Shown: positions 35,389-46,839, numbered from the stretch's first letter. The stretch is DNA of 64,000 nt from Ancylostoma caninum (GCA_037903475.1 JBAJFG010000567.1:457001-521000), one strand, 5' to 3'. Numbers and translations: made by a program. The notes: generated by a model from the sequence alone, not told the origin.

Positions 35389-36860
35389 TTTTTTCACGGC
35401 TATATCTCTCTACTCATTGCAAGAGTCCTGACTCTAAATTCTTGCATTCTCGAACTGGCAGGCACTGACAAAACTGTGTTCATGGGTCCGGTTCTTACCG
35501 GACCATGCATTTCCGTGGAAGTGGTTATGGATAAATTGAAAAATTACTCAGACGAGAATTCTCAGCTGTACATGGTATAGAAGGAAACAGTGCAGTTTAT
35601 GAGACGCAAGAACTTTAAGTTGTTCACTGCAGAACTTCGTTGAGCAGACGAGAGATCTGTTTGGAAGGACATAGATGAAGAGAGACGCGCCTTCAGAGCG
35701 ATTGAATACAACTCCATAATTAAGAAATACGTAACCAAACGAGATATTCATGAGCGTTCCCGGAAAGGTCTTAATGCCCAAAGTGGACAAGTTCTCCCGA
35801 TAAAAAGTTAAAATTTATCAAAACGGCTTGAACCTTCCACACCTACTCGGATGATGGACGGAGACGTCCACATTTACCCGGCCATTAGAGCAGGAGATCT
35901 CCTTCGTCCCATCTTCTTCCTCAAAAGATTACCAACGATTCTTAAAACTGAGGCAGACTAAATCTACTTGCTTCTTAAAACTATTATTCCATCAACATGT
36001 CGTAAAAATTGCACTTTTTTCCATGGAACTCATTTTGAGGTCGGGCACTAAAATTTTATCGATAAAACACTGTCACTCACACACAAATTCCACAAGAGCT
36101 AGTCCCATTCCCATTTCCCGGAGTTAATTCAGTGAGGAGAGGTGGGGAAAAACAAGCATTTGTACGAAAACGTCTATTATAGTGCGGGTTTTTGCGAACT
36201 GGAGAAGCCCGCCGAAGGACCATGCCGCACGTGCTGGTAGTGTTGCATTTTCTGTCGTTGGCGTTAACTCGCTATGACAGCTAGGCTGTGACAGCAATTA
36301 CTGAAAGGAAGAAAGGTAGTACCAGCACAAACGAGAGATGTGATCACCTAGAAACGCGAAAACAGTTGAAGTTCATCAAGTAGAGACGAAAAACATCTAG
36401 AAATGACATCAGGACCAGAGACGATATCGATTTCGGAGACGCGCGGCGTGTTCTTCGAAACCGCAGAAGCACATCCTCATTGGTGCCTACTATATAGTAC
36501 TCAATTAGCCTTGGCGATTTCTTTATGCAGAATTTTACTAGCATTCCAGTGTTGAGAAAAGCTGGCAATTTTTTGTGTGCTTTTAAGAAGGAGTCACAAA
36601 TTATTCCTGACAGTAGTAAGAAGAAAGATCCAAGAAATAGTAGTTTATTAGGAAGTACTGTTCTATTAGTGGTATTGACAACATATTAATCTCACAAAAC
36701 TTCTAGTGGGACATAGCTTCTTATTTTACAAAGATGATTGAGTTTTTTTTTATTGGACTATCTTGTTATAAAACTGCTAGATAAAGAGAGAGCTGAATAC
36801 TACTGATTCTGAGTTTGAAAAGCCAGGAGTTTAGGTAATGAACAATAATTTGCTGAATCT
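35389..36860. other. Noncoding, nothing recognised
   Basis: A small hairpin GGTCCGGTTCTTACCGGACC is at about 35490-35510. Otherwise AT-rich sequence without recognisable features. Confidence 0.45.
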
Positions 36861-36870
36861 AATGATAATA
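36861..36870 (+). repeat. 10-bp target duplication, left copy
   Basis: AATGATAATA here and at 40504-40513 bracket the RTE-like LINE. The repeat could partly reflect the TGA/TAA-rich 3' ends usual for RTE elements, but it matches over ten bases. Confidence 0.6.
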
Positions 36871-37107
36871 CGGATCTCCCTCATACGAGGGATCCCAGCC
36901 GGTTAGTCGCGAGGCTACGTGGCGCGTCCCCAGGTGGCGGATAGGGGGGTAATCGCGGACCAAACGCGACCTTGTGCTTGCCCTGAGACGCGGGTGGATT
37001 CAAGAGATGGACTCCCTGTCTCTGCAGTGTCGGAACGATCTATACCTTCTGTCAGCGCGTGGGCATGTTCATGCATGCGTGCGTGGGGGTGACTGCGTGT
37101 CTGCAGA

Positions 37108-40100
37108 TTGTATCCTGCACATCTATCCGACCAAAAGCCCTGCATTCAAGTGACTGGGAGGTACAAGGGAGGCGGTTCGGAGTCGCCTCCAACAAATAAG
37201 CTCCATCGTCCACTCCCGGGAAGCCCGGCTAACTTCCCGGTGAAATCACACTCCAGCCTCCTACGGGGGAATAGAGCCCAGCAAGCTATCTCCTGTGGGC
37301 TTAAAATTCTTCAAGCTCGACACAGCAATAATAGAGAGTGTTCCCCTGATCTCGGAAGAGTCACTGGTACGGCAGCGCCAGTGAGGACGAGGTCCGAGGG
37401 GTTATCTAGGCTGCCTAAAACCAGAAGGACTATGATGACGGTCTGTACCTTCAACGCACGCACGCTTGCATCGGAAGCTTCCATCGAGGATTTGATGATG
37501 CAAGCCAGGAAGATCAGGTACGACGTCATCGGACTGACCGAGACGAGGAGACACCGACCACTGAATGCCACCTTCGACACTGGAGAAGAGCTGTTCCTTG
37601 GAACCTGCGACAGTAGAGGAGTTGGTGGAGTCGGTGTCCTCGTCAACACGAACTTGGTCATGAACATCGACTCATTCGAACAGCTAACAACCCGAATCGG
37701 ACGTTTGCGGTTGAGAAGATGTGGATCAATACCGGCCTTGACAATCTTCGTCGCCTACGCTCCAACATCCAGCTACGACGAAGAGGATATTGAGGCCTTC
37801 TATATGGACTTGGAGAAGTTCTACAGGGAAGACCACACATTCTACAAGATCATCGTTGGCGATTTCAACGCCAAGATTGGTCCTAGGAGAACGCCTGAGG
37901 AACTTCACATCGGTACCCACGGGCTGCAGTGGAACGAACAGGGAGAGAGGCTGTCTGAGTTCATCATGACGACAAAGACCATCCATGGTAACTCACAATT
38001 TCAGAAGCCAACCTCCCTACGCTGGACGTGGGAGTCACCCGGTGGAGAGTACCATAATGAAATTGACCACATCATCGTCAATCGAAGGTTCTGCCTGACC
38101 GACGTCGGTGTTGTACCAAAGTTCTACACCGAATCCGACCATCGCCTCCTTCGTGCAAGATTCTTTTTTTCACGCAAAGGAGAGAAAGCCGTGAAGTTTA
38201 AGAGAAGGAGTCCCAAACCCGTCATCAATTGGGATCTTTTCACTACGCTAGCCGGCTTTTGGGAAGATGCGGTTGTCGACAACATCGACGAAGAGTACGA
38301 TCGGCTTGTACAGCATCTCCGCGACAGCGCAAAGAGTGCTGAGGGTTTGAGAGTCACCAAGAGACGATTGTCTTACGAGACCCTCGAGCTCATACGCCAG
38401 CGTGGAGCCGCGAGAGCCGCAGGCAACTACCAGCTAACGTCCGAGTTCGCAAAACGGTGCAGAGAAGCGACAAAAGAAGACCTCAAGGAGAGACGAGCAG
38501 CAGTGTTGGCTGAAGCCGCAGAGGCAGGGAAAAGCATTCGCTGCGCCCGCCGAGACTTCGCCAATCGCAAGACCAAGATGTCCGCCCTCCGGCGCCCGGA
38601 CGGAACAATTTCTTCATCAAGACGGGTAATGGAGAAGGTCATCTACGACTTCTACTCGGATCTCTTCGATAGCCACGTCCACCTCCCTCAATGTCACCTT
38701 AGGGAGGACGGGTATGTTGTCCCATCGGTTCTCCCTTCCGAAATCCGACATGCCATCAAGTCGGTGAAGAATCGTACAGCACCGGGCCCCGACAGGATTC
38801 GACCGGAACATCTGAAGAACCTACCGCCAATTCTCATTACCACCTTGGCTAGGCTTTTCACGCGGTACCTGTCGGAGTGCAAGGTACCTAACCAGTGGAA
38901 GACCAGCAGGACCGTGTTGCTGTACAAGAAGGGAGACCCGCAGGATATTGGCAATTATCGCCCCATCTGCCTACTGTCCGTCGTCTACAAGCTTTTCACG
39001 CGAGTGATCCTCAATAGGATCGAAAGGACGCTAGACGAGGGACAGCCGCGCGAGCAAGCAGGGTTTCGAAAAGGATTCAGTACGATCGACCACATATGGG
39101 CAATTTATACTAGCTGCGTGCGTCAGTCGCGCATCAGTCGCACGCATCCATTTGCAAGAGATTTTCTATGAAGACCGGTCAACGCGGCATGTACATCTTC
39201 AATGAAAAGAACACGCGGCAGCCGCGAGGCCGTAAATGCGTGCGCCTGAGCTGCGACTGCGATGCGACTGTGATGCGACTGGGTCCTATTCTTCATCATA
39301 TAGACGCACGCGCGTCAGTCGCACGCATCCAGTATAAATTGCCCTATACACACCATCACTAGACTCATCGGAGTATCGCGAGAGTATAAGATGCCCCTCT
39401 GTCTCACGTTCATCGATTTGAAGAAAGCCTTCGACTCTGTTAAGACGGAAGCGGTGTTGGAAGCCCTGGGCAACCAGGGCATACCCACTCAATACATCAA
39501 GGTATTTCATGAGCTCTACAGCAACTTCACGACCAGGATTTCTCCATTCTACGACGACATCATCATCGACGTCAAGAGAGGGGTTCGGCAAGGCGATACC
39601 GTGTCCTCATGCGGAAACTGGAATGGGTTAGCATGGGAGTGCAAATTGATGGCCGGCGACTTAGTCATCTTCGCTTCCCTGACGACATCGTTCTTATAAC
39701 ACCAACTATCAGCGAAGCGGAACAGATGCTGGCCGACTTCGAGGACGCGTGTGGAAAGGTTGGTCTCCAGCTGAATCTGACGAAGACGATGTTCATGAAG
39801 AACGGATGGGTCCCGGATGCCCCATTCTTGCTCAACGGAACGACCATATCCGAATGCTCCAGCTACATATACCTAGGTCGGGAAGTCAACATGATGAACG
39901 ACCTCGCTCCAGAGCTGGGCAGGAGGAAACGAGCGGCTTGGGGAGCTTACAAGAGTATCGAGGACGTAGTGAAGAAGACGAAGAACACCAGGCTCCGTGC
40001 CCACCTCTTCAACACAACCGTTCTCCCTGCTTTGACCTACGCCTCAGAAACCTGGGCGTTGCGCAAGCAGGATGAGAATGCGGTCAGCGTCGTCAACGCT

Positions 40101-40495
40101 CCATCGAGAGGGTGATGCTAGGAATAACCCGCCTCACGCAAGTGAGGGCTGGAATACGGAGCTCCACCCTTCGTCAACAATCGAAGATCAGGGACGCTGC
40201 CGCTTACGCCAAGTTGAGTAAGGTTCGGTGGGCCAGACACGTGATGCGTTTTAACGACAACCGTTGGACAAAAGCCGTCAGCGACTGGACTCCACGGGAC
40301 GTTAAGCGCACGACAGGAAGACCACCGACCCGATGGTCAGACATCTTCACGAAGTCCTTCAAGGATAGATACGATGCTCTCCGTGTCCCTCGAACGGACA
40401 GAATCCACTGGACAACTCTGGCTCGCGAGAGGGACAAATGGAAGGATTGCTGGCGCCCGCTCGGTATACCCGAAGATCAACGGGAGTCAAGGTGA
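37108..40495 (+). pseudogene. LINE endonuclease/reverse transcriptase, broken in four places
   Basis: The N-terminal half (37108-39096) is intact: the endonuclease domain begins at about residue 110 with TVCTFNARTL and shows LTETRRHR, FVAYAPT, VGDFNAKIG, EIDHIIVN and SDHRLLRARF. The reverse transcriptase starts with KNRTAPGPDRIRPEHLK and WKTSRTVLLYKKGDP, NYRPICLLSVVYK and QAGFRKGFSTIDHI. After the MITE it resumes at 39349 with LIGVSREYK, LTFIDLKKAFDSV (domain A aspartate) and GVRQGDT. Near 39605 roughly 30-40 bases are missing and the frame shifts. The catalytic box reads FPDD at 39675-39686 where FADD is expected. At about 40095 another frameshift divides LRKQDENAVSVV from ERVMLGITRLTQ. The C-terminal part ends QRESR at 40493. 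Confidence 0.9.
39097..39345. mobile_element. 249-bp MITE inserted in the LINE reverse transcriptase
   Basis: Ends GGGCAATTTATACT and AGTATAAATTGCCC are inverted repeats, with GC-rich subterminal words (GCGTGCGTCAGTCGC, GCGACTGACGCGCGTGC in complement). ATA is duplicated at both sides (39094-39096 and 39346-39348). Removing the element and one ATA restores the uninterrupted reading TIDH-I-HTITRLI. The interior repeats TGCGACTG several times. Confidence 0.9.
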
Positions 40496-40503
40496 TCAAG
40501 GTG

Positions 40504-40513
40504 AATGATAATA
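40504..40513 (+). repeat. 10-bp target duplication, right copy
   Basis: AATGATAATA, identical to 36861-36870, directly after the LINE 3' end. Confidence 0.6.
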
Positions 40514-40525
40514 GCCATGCACATA

Positions 40526-41072
40526 CAGGGTGCGGAGAAAGTATTGATAGTAAAATCAACCTGTATTACATATTACAGCGCCATAGGTACAGCTGTCACA
40601 ATAACTTCTATTGGTTAAAATTAACAACTATGTGATCATTCTATCGTTCAATTCCGATTCGGTCTGCTTTTGTCTTGATACACTCGTAGAGAGGGCGCAA
40701 GAAGGTATTCATGGCGCGCCGCAGATAGTCCGCATCGCGACTGTTCCATTCACGAGTCAGTGCAGCTTCCTGTGGTATATAAGAGATCTTCCTGTGATAT
40801 TCACTACAAACTCTTGCTTGCAACGGTCTCCGTACTGAATAATCAACCGAATCCGGACTATTTGGTGGCCATTCTCGAGAAAAAATTAAATCACCAAGAT
40901 GTAATGGTACCACTGTTGTGCGTGGGCTGGTGATGAATCTTGTTGGAACACGTATGGACAGTTTCCAAAACAAGAATTTAGCCATGGGAGGACACAAGAA
41001 GTAACTCTACACCGTTAACAAAAAACCTACAAAACATCAGGAAAAAATTATCAATTTTTTCTCCCCATTCTG
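40526..41072 (-). mobile_element. Tc-like transposon remnant with transposase C-terminus
   Basis: CAGGGTGCGGAGAAAGTATT after a TA, and the reverse complement in diverged form (TTATCAATTTTTTCTCCCCA) at 41049-41072, bound about 547 bases. On the minus strand 40997-40641 reads WPPNSPDSVDYSVRRPLQAR and a basic C-terminal region, the end of a DDE transposase of the Tc1/mariner superfamily (WPPxSPDLNPxDY block). The first two catalytic blocks are missing. It lies 13 bases from the end of the LINE target duplication. Confidence 0.7.
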
Positions 41073-41724
41073 GAATTATTTCCTCTCATTTATATGGTGA
41101 AAATGCGCTGGAAGGCATGCAACCATTTCATCATTGCGGCGCTCATTTTTAAATCCCAAGTTGAGGAAATATAAACATCTGTGTGGGAAGCAAACGGACA
41201 TTTATATTGTGAAGCAATGTTTTTTTCTTGAAGTCAAGGTTCAACAGCTGTATCCGAGATATGCTTTTTTCCTAGTCAGCGACTCTTTGCCCCTTTCCCC
41301 ATAAACAACCAATGCTCTCCTTAGAGAGCTCGGCTCGCTGTCGGTCAATCCAAATCTTGGCTTCCTCGAACCTTTCAAACATTTCTCCTCTGAAGTATGA
41401 TTGGTGAATAGAAGCAAACAATATTCGTGCAGTGTCAAGCTTCGGGTATAAGACTTGTGACATATTACACAGCGACCGGTCGCTGCAACCGTTCACGGCT
41501 AAAAGTGTTCGCAAAATTGATCCTATGCCAGCACGCTATTCCACGCAAAATGAGTGATAAGGTATGAGAACTTGTACCATTTTGTTCTCAGTGCATAGAA
41601 GCAGCAGACCAGACAGAGTAGGTATGCTGAGAAGTAAATGAATTTATTTACCGCTTCTCTAGTAAAATAATTTTGATTGGCTAAATGTTCGAAATTACAC
41701 TCTGTACGATGTCGCACTGATGTA
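41073..41724. other. Noncoding, nothing recognised
   Basis: AT-rich sequence without identified termini or exons. Confidence 0.45.
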
Positions 41725-42142
41725 TTAGGTATGTGAAAAAAATTTCCGCCCTCTAGCGATGAGTGGATATATCGATAGCTATCCTTGCAAATACTCTGTA
41801 AATCCTACTTCATTTTGTTGCTTTGACATCTGTCAATAATATTTAGTACATATTTGTTTCGATTTATATCAACATCATTGTGTTTTATGGCGATAATCAT
41901 GCCGATATTTGAGCCAAGTAAGCGTCATTTGCGCGAAGCACTTCTTTTCTGCTTCAGTTTGAAGAAAACTGGTGCCGAATCTTGCCGAATGCTCATGGAA
42001 GCTTACGGGGACCATGCTCCATCAGAAACAACATGCAAAGAATGGTTCCGATTTTGATTGATCTATCTGTTCCTTTTCTATTTTGAAAAAAAAATCACTC
42101 AATTTCGCTTAAGAAAGGGCGGAAACTTTTTCACATACTTAA
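41725..42142 (+). mobile_element. Internally deleted mariner, copy 3
   Basis: TTAGGTATGTGAAAAAAATT and AACTTTTTCACATACTTAA are inverted ends inside TA duplications; total 418 bases. Only the N-terminal DNA-binding part of the transposase remains (plus strand, about 41857-42054): RHLREALLFCFSLKKTGAES and YGDHAPSETTCKEWFRF, which match the helix-turn-helix region of Mos1-type mariners. The catalytic domain is deleted, so the copy could only be mobilised in trans. Confidence 0.9.
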
Positions 42143-42545
42143 TATATACAGAGTGTTCGATACACGGTGACGTGCCTGCGCACAGCCTGCCATAAAGCAT
42201 GGCTGGCGATCGATCCTAAAGTGGTTGGCTGCGGAAATGCTGCCAGCAGGACGCCACGCTTCATGACAGGGGATGCCCTGGCACCCCACCACGGATCGAA
42301 TACACCATATGCCGTGGGCCAAAGGCCAATTTATCTCTTCGCGCTCTTCATATAGCAAACCACGGCCTCATTTGAGCATGCAAGCGTCATGGTCACTGCT
42401 CCGTGATTGTTCACGAATAGCAATTTTACCCGCCTGGGTGACTAGGAACGGCGCGGACAGGAAAAAGCAGCAACGATTGAAAGTTACGCCCTCCCTCTCA
42501 GCACTGTGTGTTTATGAACAGCCAACGTGAGGCTTGTATACAGTC
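42143..42545. other. Noncoding, likely tail of the following minus-strand element
   Basis: It lies on the 3' side of the reverse-oriented 50-bp minisatellite element. No terminal hairpin was clearly found. Confidence 0.35.
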
Positions 42546-43510
42546 TCGACACCCTTATCACAGTGGTAGACCCATCTCCCCCACTTCTGCGCGCCGGCGC
42601 ACCCTTATCACAGCTGTCGACCCTTCTCCCCCACTTCTGGGCGCCGGCGCACCCTTATCACAACTGTCGATCCGTCTTTCCCACTTTTGGACGCCGGCGC
42701 ACCCTTATCACAGCTGTCGACCCGTCTCCCCCACTTCCGGGCGCCGGCGCACCCTTATCACAGCGGTGGACCCGTCCCTCCCACTTTTGGACGCCGGCGC
42801 ACCCTTATCACAGCTGTCGACACGTCTCCCCCACTTCTGGGCGCCGGCGCACCCTTATCACAGCTGCAGACCCGTCTCCCCCACTTCTGGGCGCCGGCGC
42901 ACCCTTATCACAGCTGTCGACCCTTCTCCCCCACTTCTGGGCGCCGGCGCACCCTTATCACAGTGGTGGACCCGTCTCTCCCACTTTTGGACGCCGGCGC
43001 ACCCTTATCACAGTGGTGGACCCGTTCCTCCCACTTTTGGACGCCGGCGCACCCTTATCACAACTGTCGATCCGTCTCCCCCACTTCTGGGCACCGGCGC
43101 ACCCTTATCACAGTGGTGGACCCGTCTCCCCCACTTTTGGGCGGCGGCGCACCCTTATCACAGTGGTGGACCCATCTCCCCCACGTCTGCGCGCCGGCGC
43201 ACCCTTATCACAGCTGTCGACCCTTCTCCCCCACTTCTGGGCGCCGGTGCACCCTTATCACAGTGGTGGACCCGTCTCTCCCACTTTTGGACGCCGGTGC
43301 ACCCTTATCACAGCTGCAGACCCGTCTCCGCCACTTCTGGGCACCGGCGCAGCCCTTCTGTATTGACTCCATTAACAGACCCGTTGCACATTGTCCAACC
43401 TCCTTCTCGATCTCATCCCTACTCCGCTCAACCATACCACACCCATTCCTAGGCTTTTATATGATCTCACAACCACGATCACTGACCAACTGTAGAATTT
43501 CGTAACGGGC
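42545..43510 (-). mobile_element. Minisatellite-bearing Helitron-like element, 50-bp type, minus orientation
   Basis: Read on the minus strand, the leader (43510-43355: GGTCAGTGATCGTGGTTGTG, TATAAAA at 43461-43455) is closely similar to 22141-22290 and is followed by about 16 units of the 50-bp array. The array is more regular than at 22.3 kb. No protein is encoded: all three plus frames are open over 270 to 314 codons because the unit lacks stops. Confidence 0.65.
42550..43350 (-). repeat. 50-bp minisatellite, about 16 units
   Basis: ACCCTTATCACAGCTGTCGA or ACCCTTATCACAGTGGTGGA recurs exactly every 50 bases; GGCGCCGGCGCACCC closes each unit. Two unit subtypes (GCTGTCGAC versus GTGGTGGAC) alternate irregularly. 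Confidence 0.97.
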
Positions 43511-43811
43511 TAACACACATACATACAGACAGACATGAAAACAGACTAAACCCCTTATTGAAAGTGATGATCATCATTTGTTTTACAATATTCGGGTAAG
43601 CAGATCTACCGTGTGGCAAGACGACAATGATGATTCTGACAACCGACACAGGGATGCTAATCTAAGTAACATGATCTTATTGAAAGGAAATGGTACTGAT
43701 GACAAAGAAGGACCTCACTGGGTGTTGGAGAGAGAATGAGGAGGGTTGGGTCAGGAGCGAAAAGATTGTCAAGGGTTCGGATTACGTGAATAGACCTAGT
43801 ATCTCCCTTAA

Positions 43812-45370
43812 CTAATCCTTAGAGCTAATCTCTGCTCCATGCCTTCTTATTTCCCTGGCTTCCATTATTTCCCTCTCCAACGTTTTTATCAAGTGCCGAT
43901 GGAGAACTCGGACCGTGAAGAAAGGAGTGATCTCTCGCTTGTCTCAGAGTCTGGTGCTTTGAGAAGCTTCCTTTTGGGTACGAAGCAGGGTTAATCAGTG
44001 CATGTCTGTGTTTGTCCAGCCTTTTACGCAATCGTTTCTTTCCCCAGCATACTTTCCGCCGCTTTCACTATATTTTAATAAGTATACTGTGCCTCACATA
44101 TCTTCTCTCCAGAACAATAACGACAGCTCCGGGACATCTATTTTCGTAGATCTGTGTGGATGTGAGGTCCTTTGTGGCAGGTGCCCGAACGCAAGCCTTA
44201 TGGGTAGGCAGGAATCCTTCACGGACTGACTCAATTTTCGGGCTGGGATATCTCTCACATATGGGAGAACAAGAGCCATACCATCCTTTGTTGAATGAGG
44301 GAGCCATGTGTTTGGAGGACCCTCACGACACTCGTTTTCTTCGAGCATGCAAGCGACACTATGTATTTTCTGGCTTCACACCAGCTTCGTGCATAGCTTA
44401 TCCTTTGTTTTAGGCAGATTCCGCGCCATATTTGCCTTTACAAAGACCTGATGCGCACCACATGAATGCACCAGAACGTTGGAGAACAATGGTTTCTCAT
44501 ATCATAAATATTCAGTTTCCCATCAATGATCTCGATTCTTGCATTCAAAAATGGAAGGAAACCGTCTCTCCAGGTTCTTCAAGCGTGAAAGTAACATTCT
44601 CTTCAAACGAATTCAGTCTTTCCGATGTGCTTCCAACATTCGTTCTGGTGTGCCCAATCACGAGTACGTCATTGATATCGTTCGTAGGACAGTATTTCGG
44701 ATGTTAGTGTGTTTTTTTTTCGATGTGATACAAAAATATTATGGCCACTGATGGCGCAATCCTGCTTTTCATTGCTAGACCACGTCTCTGTCTTAAAAGA
44801 AGTTGCAAGCGAGTACAGCTCCTAACATGATTCGTATGTCATCCGCACTGAAGCCCATGCTTGATATTTGGCTAAGATGTTGTTGGTGCAGGGAAACTAC
44901 GGCATTCATATCTTTGCTGTTCTTAGCATTCGTGTACAAGGACACGGCATCAAGGCTAGCGCAAGATGCTATTGGTGGAATCTGGCACTGCGTCAGCTAG
45001 GCGAGAAAAGCATCTACGTTCACAATATGTGCTCCCACGAATTGAAGCAAGGGTGGCAACAATTTTACGAGCAGCCACCTAAATCGGACGGTTGAAATTA
45101 TTGGTCGGGTCTGATGTCATCGGGAGGTATTGTCATTAAATCAGCTGTTGGAGGAAGCTTGTGTGTTTTCACCCAATTGTAGAACGTCGGCACGATCGGG
45201 TGAAGATCCAAAAGTTGTTTCGCAACAGATGGTTCCAGCATTGATCTTACCACAGTTGTTATTGCCATTTTCACTTTCTCACAGACCTTGTCAAACGCCG
45301 TCATAGTAGTTTCATCGTACGTCGTGGAGTCAGAAAGAACTTCGTTCATATAATCATTTCCCATCGACTA
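43812..45370 (-). pseudogene. Decayed Penelope-like retroelement with GIY-YIG-like C-terminus
   Basis: On the minus strand, with frameshifts, the order is: 45364 onward DSTTYDETTMTAFDKVCEKV and VPTFYNWVKTHKLP with DIRP (N-terminal reverse-transcriptase blocks); at about 44950 LDAVSLYTNAKNSKDMNAV, the SxDVxxLYTNV block carrying the first catalytic aspartate; at about 44560 NVTFTLEEPGETVSFHFLNA; then at 44300-44130 ALVLPYVRDIPARKLSQSVK and LPIRLAF, the linker region; and finally HRHALINPASYPKGSFSKH and LEREIMEAREIRR ending at the TAG at 43814-43812. This order fits reverse transcriptase, linker and a C-terminal GIY-YIG nuclease whose terminal glutamate block is LEREIMEA. Stops and frameshifts make it inactive. 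No full-length 5' end was found. Confidence 0.75.
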
Positions 45371-46134
45371 TGGCATAACTACAAACGGGATCTTTTTTTT
45401 TTGAAAACAGTGATTTAACTACCTATGCACCTGGTCATCTGCAGTTGTTTACTTAGAATTACATATCCAAGATTTGTCAGTTCATCTCTATAGAAATCTA
45501 GCATGCAAAGCCAACAGCAAGTGCCGTCATGACCAGTCGTGATTTTGACGTCCAGCCCATCGTCTGAGAACAAGAGTTGAGATAAACCTCGTTAATCCCA
45601 GAGGTGAACTTGTGGAAATAAAGTCTGAAAATTCCCGAATAATTTAATGGGAGGGGCGTAGAACCAATTTTTCGTCTGAGCGACATTTTTCCCATGGTGA
45701 GCTCATTCCTAGTTCAATCCTGCGGCTGAGACTAGTGTGCGAACTCAGCAAATCTGATCATGCTTGAGGAATTTTTGCCAAGTGCTACAGTTTTTTTTCC
45801 GAAATTTAGATGGCTCTGTGAGGGATTGATTTTGATACACTCATGGATATTCAACATTTGGCAGGAAAAAAGGTCAAAGGTCAATAAAACCTACATATAT
45901 TGTGTGAGAATATGTAAATATGTAAATGTAAAATATATCTATACAAGGGTGGTTGGTGTTTCACTTCGCCGAAAAAGCAGCAAGAGCGATAGTGGCTCCT
46001 AACAGCTCATTTACGTGACTTGGTCCAGTGCTAGCAACTGAAATAACAATCTGAATATTTCGGAGGAAAGTATTCAAGCAGTGATAAAACGATTGCTCGA
46101 CTCTATGTGTGGCACCCGGAATGGATAAAGCGCA
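45371..46134. other. Noncoding, nothing recognised
   Basis: Short open frames only. No repeat termini were identified. Confidence 0.4.
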
Positions 46135-46830
46135 CCAGCCTGATCGTCCAGCTAACGCCGGACTTTCAAGCTTCTTTTCGTGCTCGCTTCGCTCGCATAT
46201 CAGTGTCCACAGATAAGATCAAGCAACTCTTTCCAACCATCTGTGGTAACGCATTCTGTTTCGCGATGGTGGACGTAAACGGTGGAAAGGGGCCGAATCA
46301 GGCAAATTAGGGTTGGACCTGAACACCTTATCACACCGTTCGGACCCGTCTCCAGGCGTTTCCCCCCTTTTGGACGCCGGTGCACCCTTATCACACCGTT
46401 GAACCCGTCTCCAGGCGTTTCCCCGCGTTTGAACGCCGGTGCACCCTTATCACACCGTTGAACCCGTCTCCAGGCGTTTCCCCCGCTTTTAGACGCCGGC
46501 GCACCCTTGTCACACCGTTGGACCCTTCTCCAGGTGTTTCACCACTTTTGGACGACAGCGCACCTAGATCACGCCGTTGGACCCAAATCCATGCGTCTCC
46601 CCGTTTATGGGCCCTGGAGGATCCTTATCACACCTCCGGCGCACCTCTAACATACACTATAGCCTAATCCTCATCCGCGTCATTCCTCGTCTTCTTCGTT
46701 CCTCGGCTTTGTTGTAAAGGTATCCTGCCCGTCTAATTCCTTTTATACAGTCCTGTAATCATACGCCTATCTCACTCATTCCGACTGTGATCGTCAAACA
46801 ATCGTCGGCCATTAACATGTCTGAACATGA
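46135..46830 (-). mobile_element. Helitron-like element with short 59-bp array, minus orientation
   Basis: On the minus strand: leader about 46830-46640 (GTTAATGGCCGACGATTG, TATAAAA at about 46750, GTATGTTAGAGGTGCGCCGG), a 59-bp array of about five units (46640-46325), a tail and the terminal module 46199-46135 (GCGAGCGAAGCGAGC, GTCCGGCGTTAGCTGGACG hairpin, CAGGCTGG then T). It matches the 25.2-25.85 kb element part by part. Confidence 0.65.
46325..46640 (-). repeat. 59-bp minisatellite, about 5 units
   Basis: CACCCTTATCACACCGTTGA and CCCGTCTCCAGGCGTTTCCC recur every 59 bases on the plus strand. Confidence 0.92.
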
Positions 46831-46839
46831 CAAAAGTGG

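Larger units (their letters stand above)
36871..40503 (+). mobile_element. RTE-like LINE retrotransposon, near full length, inactive
   Basis: The element starts with a GC-rich 5' region (CGGATCTCCCTCATACGAGG) and ends shortly after the stop codon with AAGGTGATCAAGGTG, a very short 3' end as is usual in RTE. A single open reading frame encoded an apurinic-type endonuclease and reverse transcriptase. A 249-bp MITE, a small deletion and a frameshift have split it. Flanking AATGATAATA repeats mark the insertion. Codon use and GC content are well above those of the surroundings, which agrees with later arrival. Confidence 0.9.

Noticed and set aside
42550..43350. CRISPR-like regular repeat
   Set aside because: Units are contiguous without unique spacers and the genome is eukaryotic; this is a minisatellite.
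42508..43505. Three overlapping plus-strand open frames of 272-314 codons
   Set aside because: They are the 50-bp minisatellite in all three frames; not protein coding.
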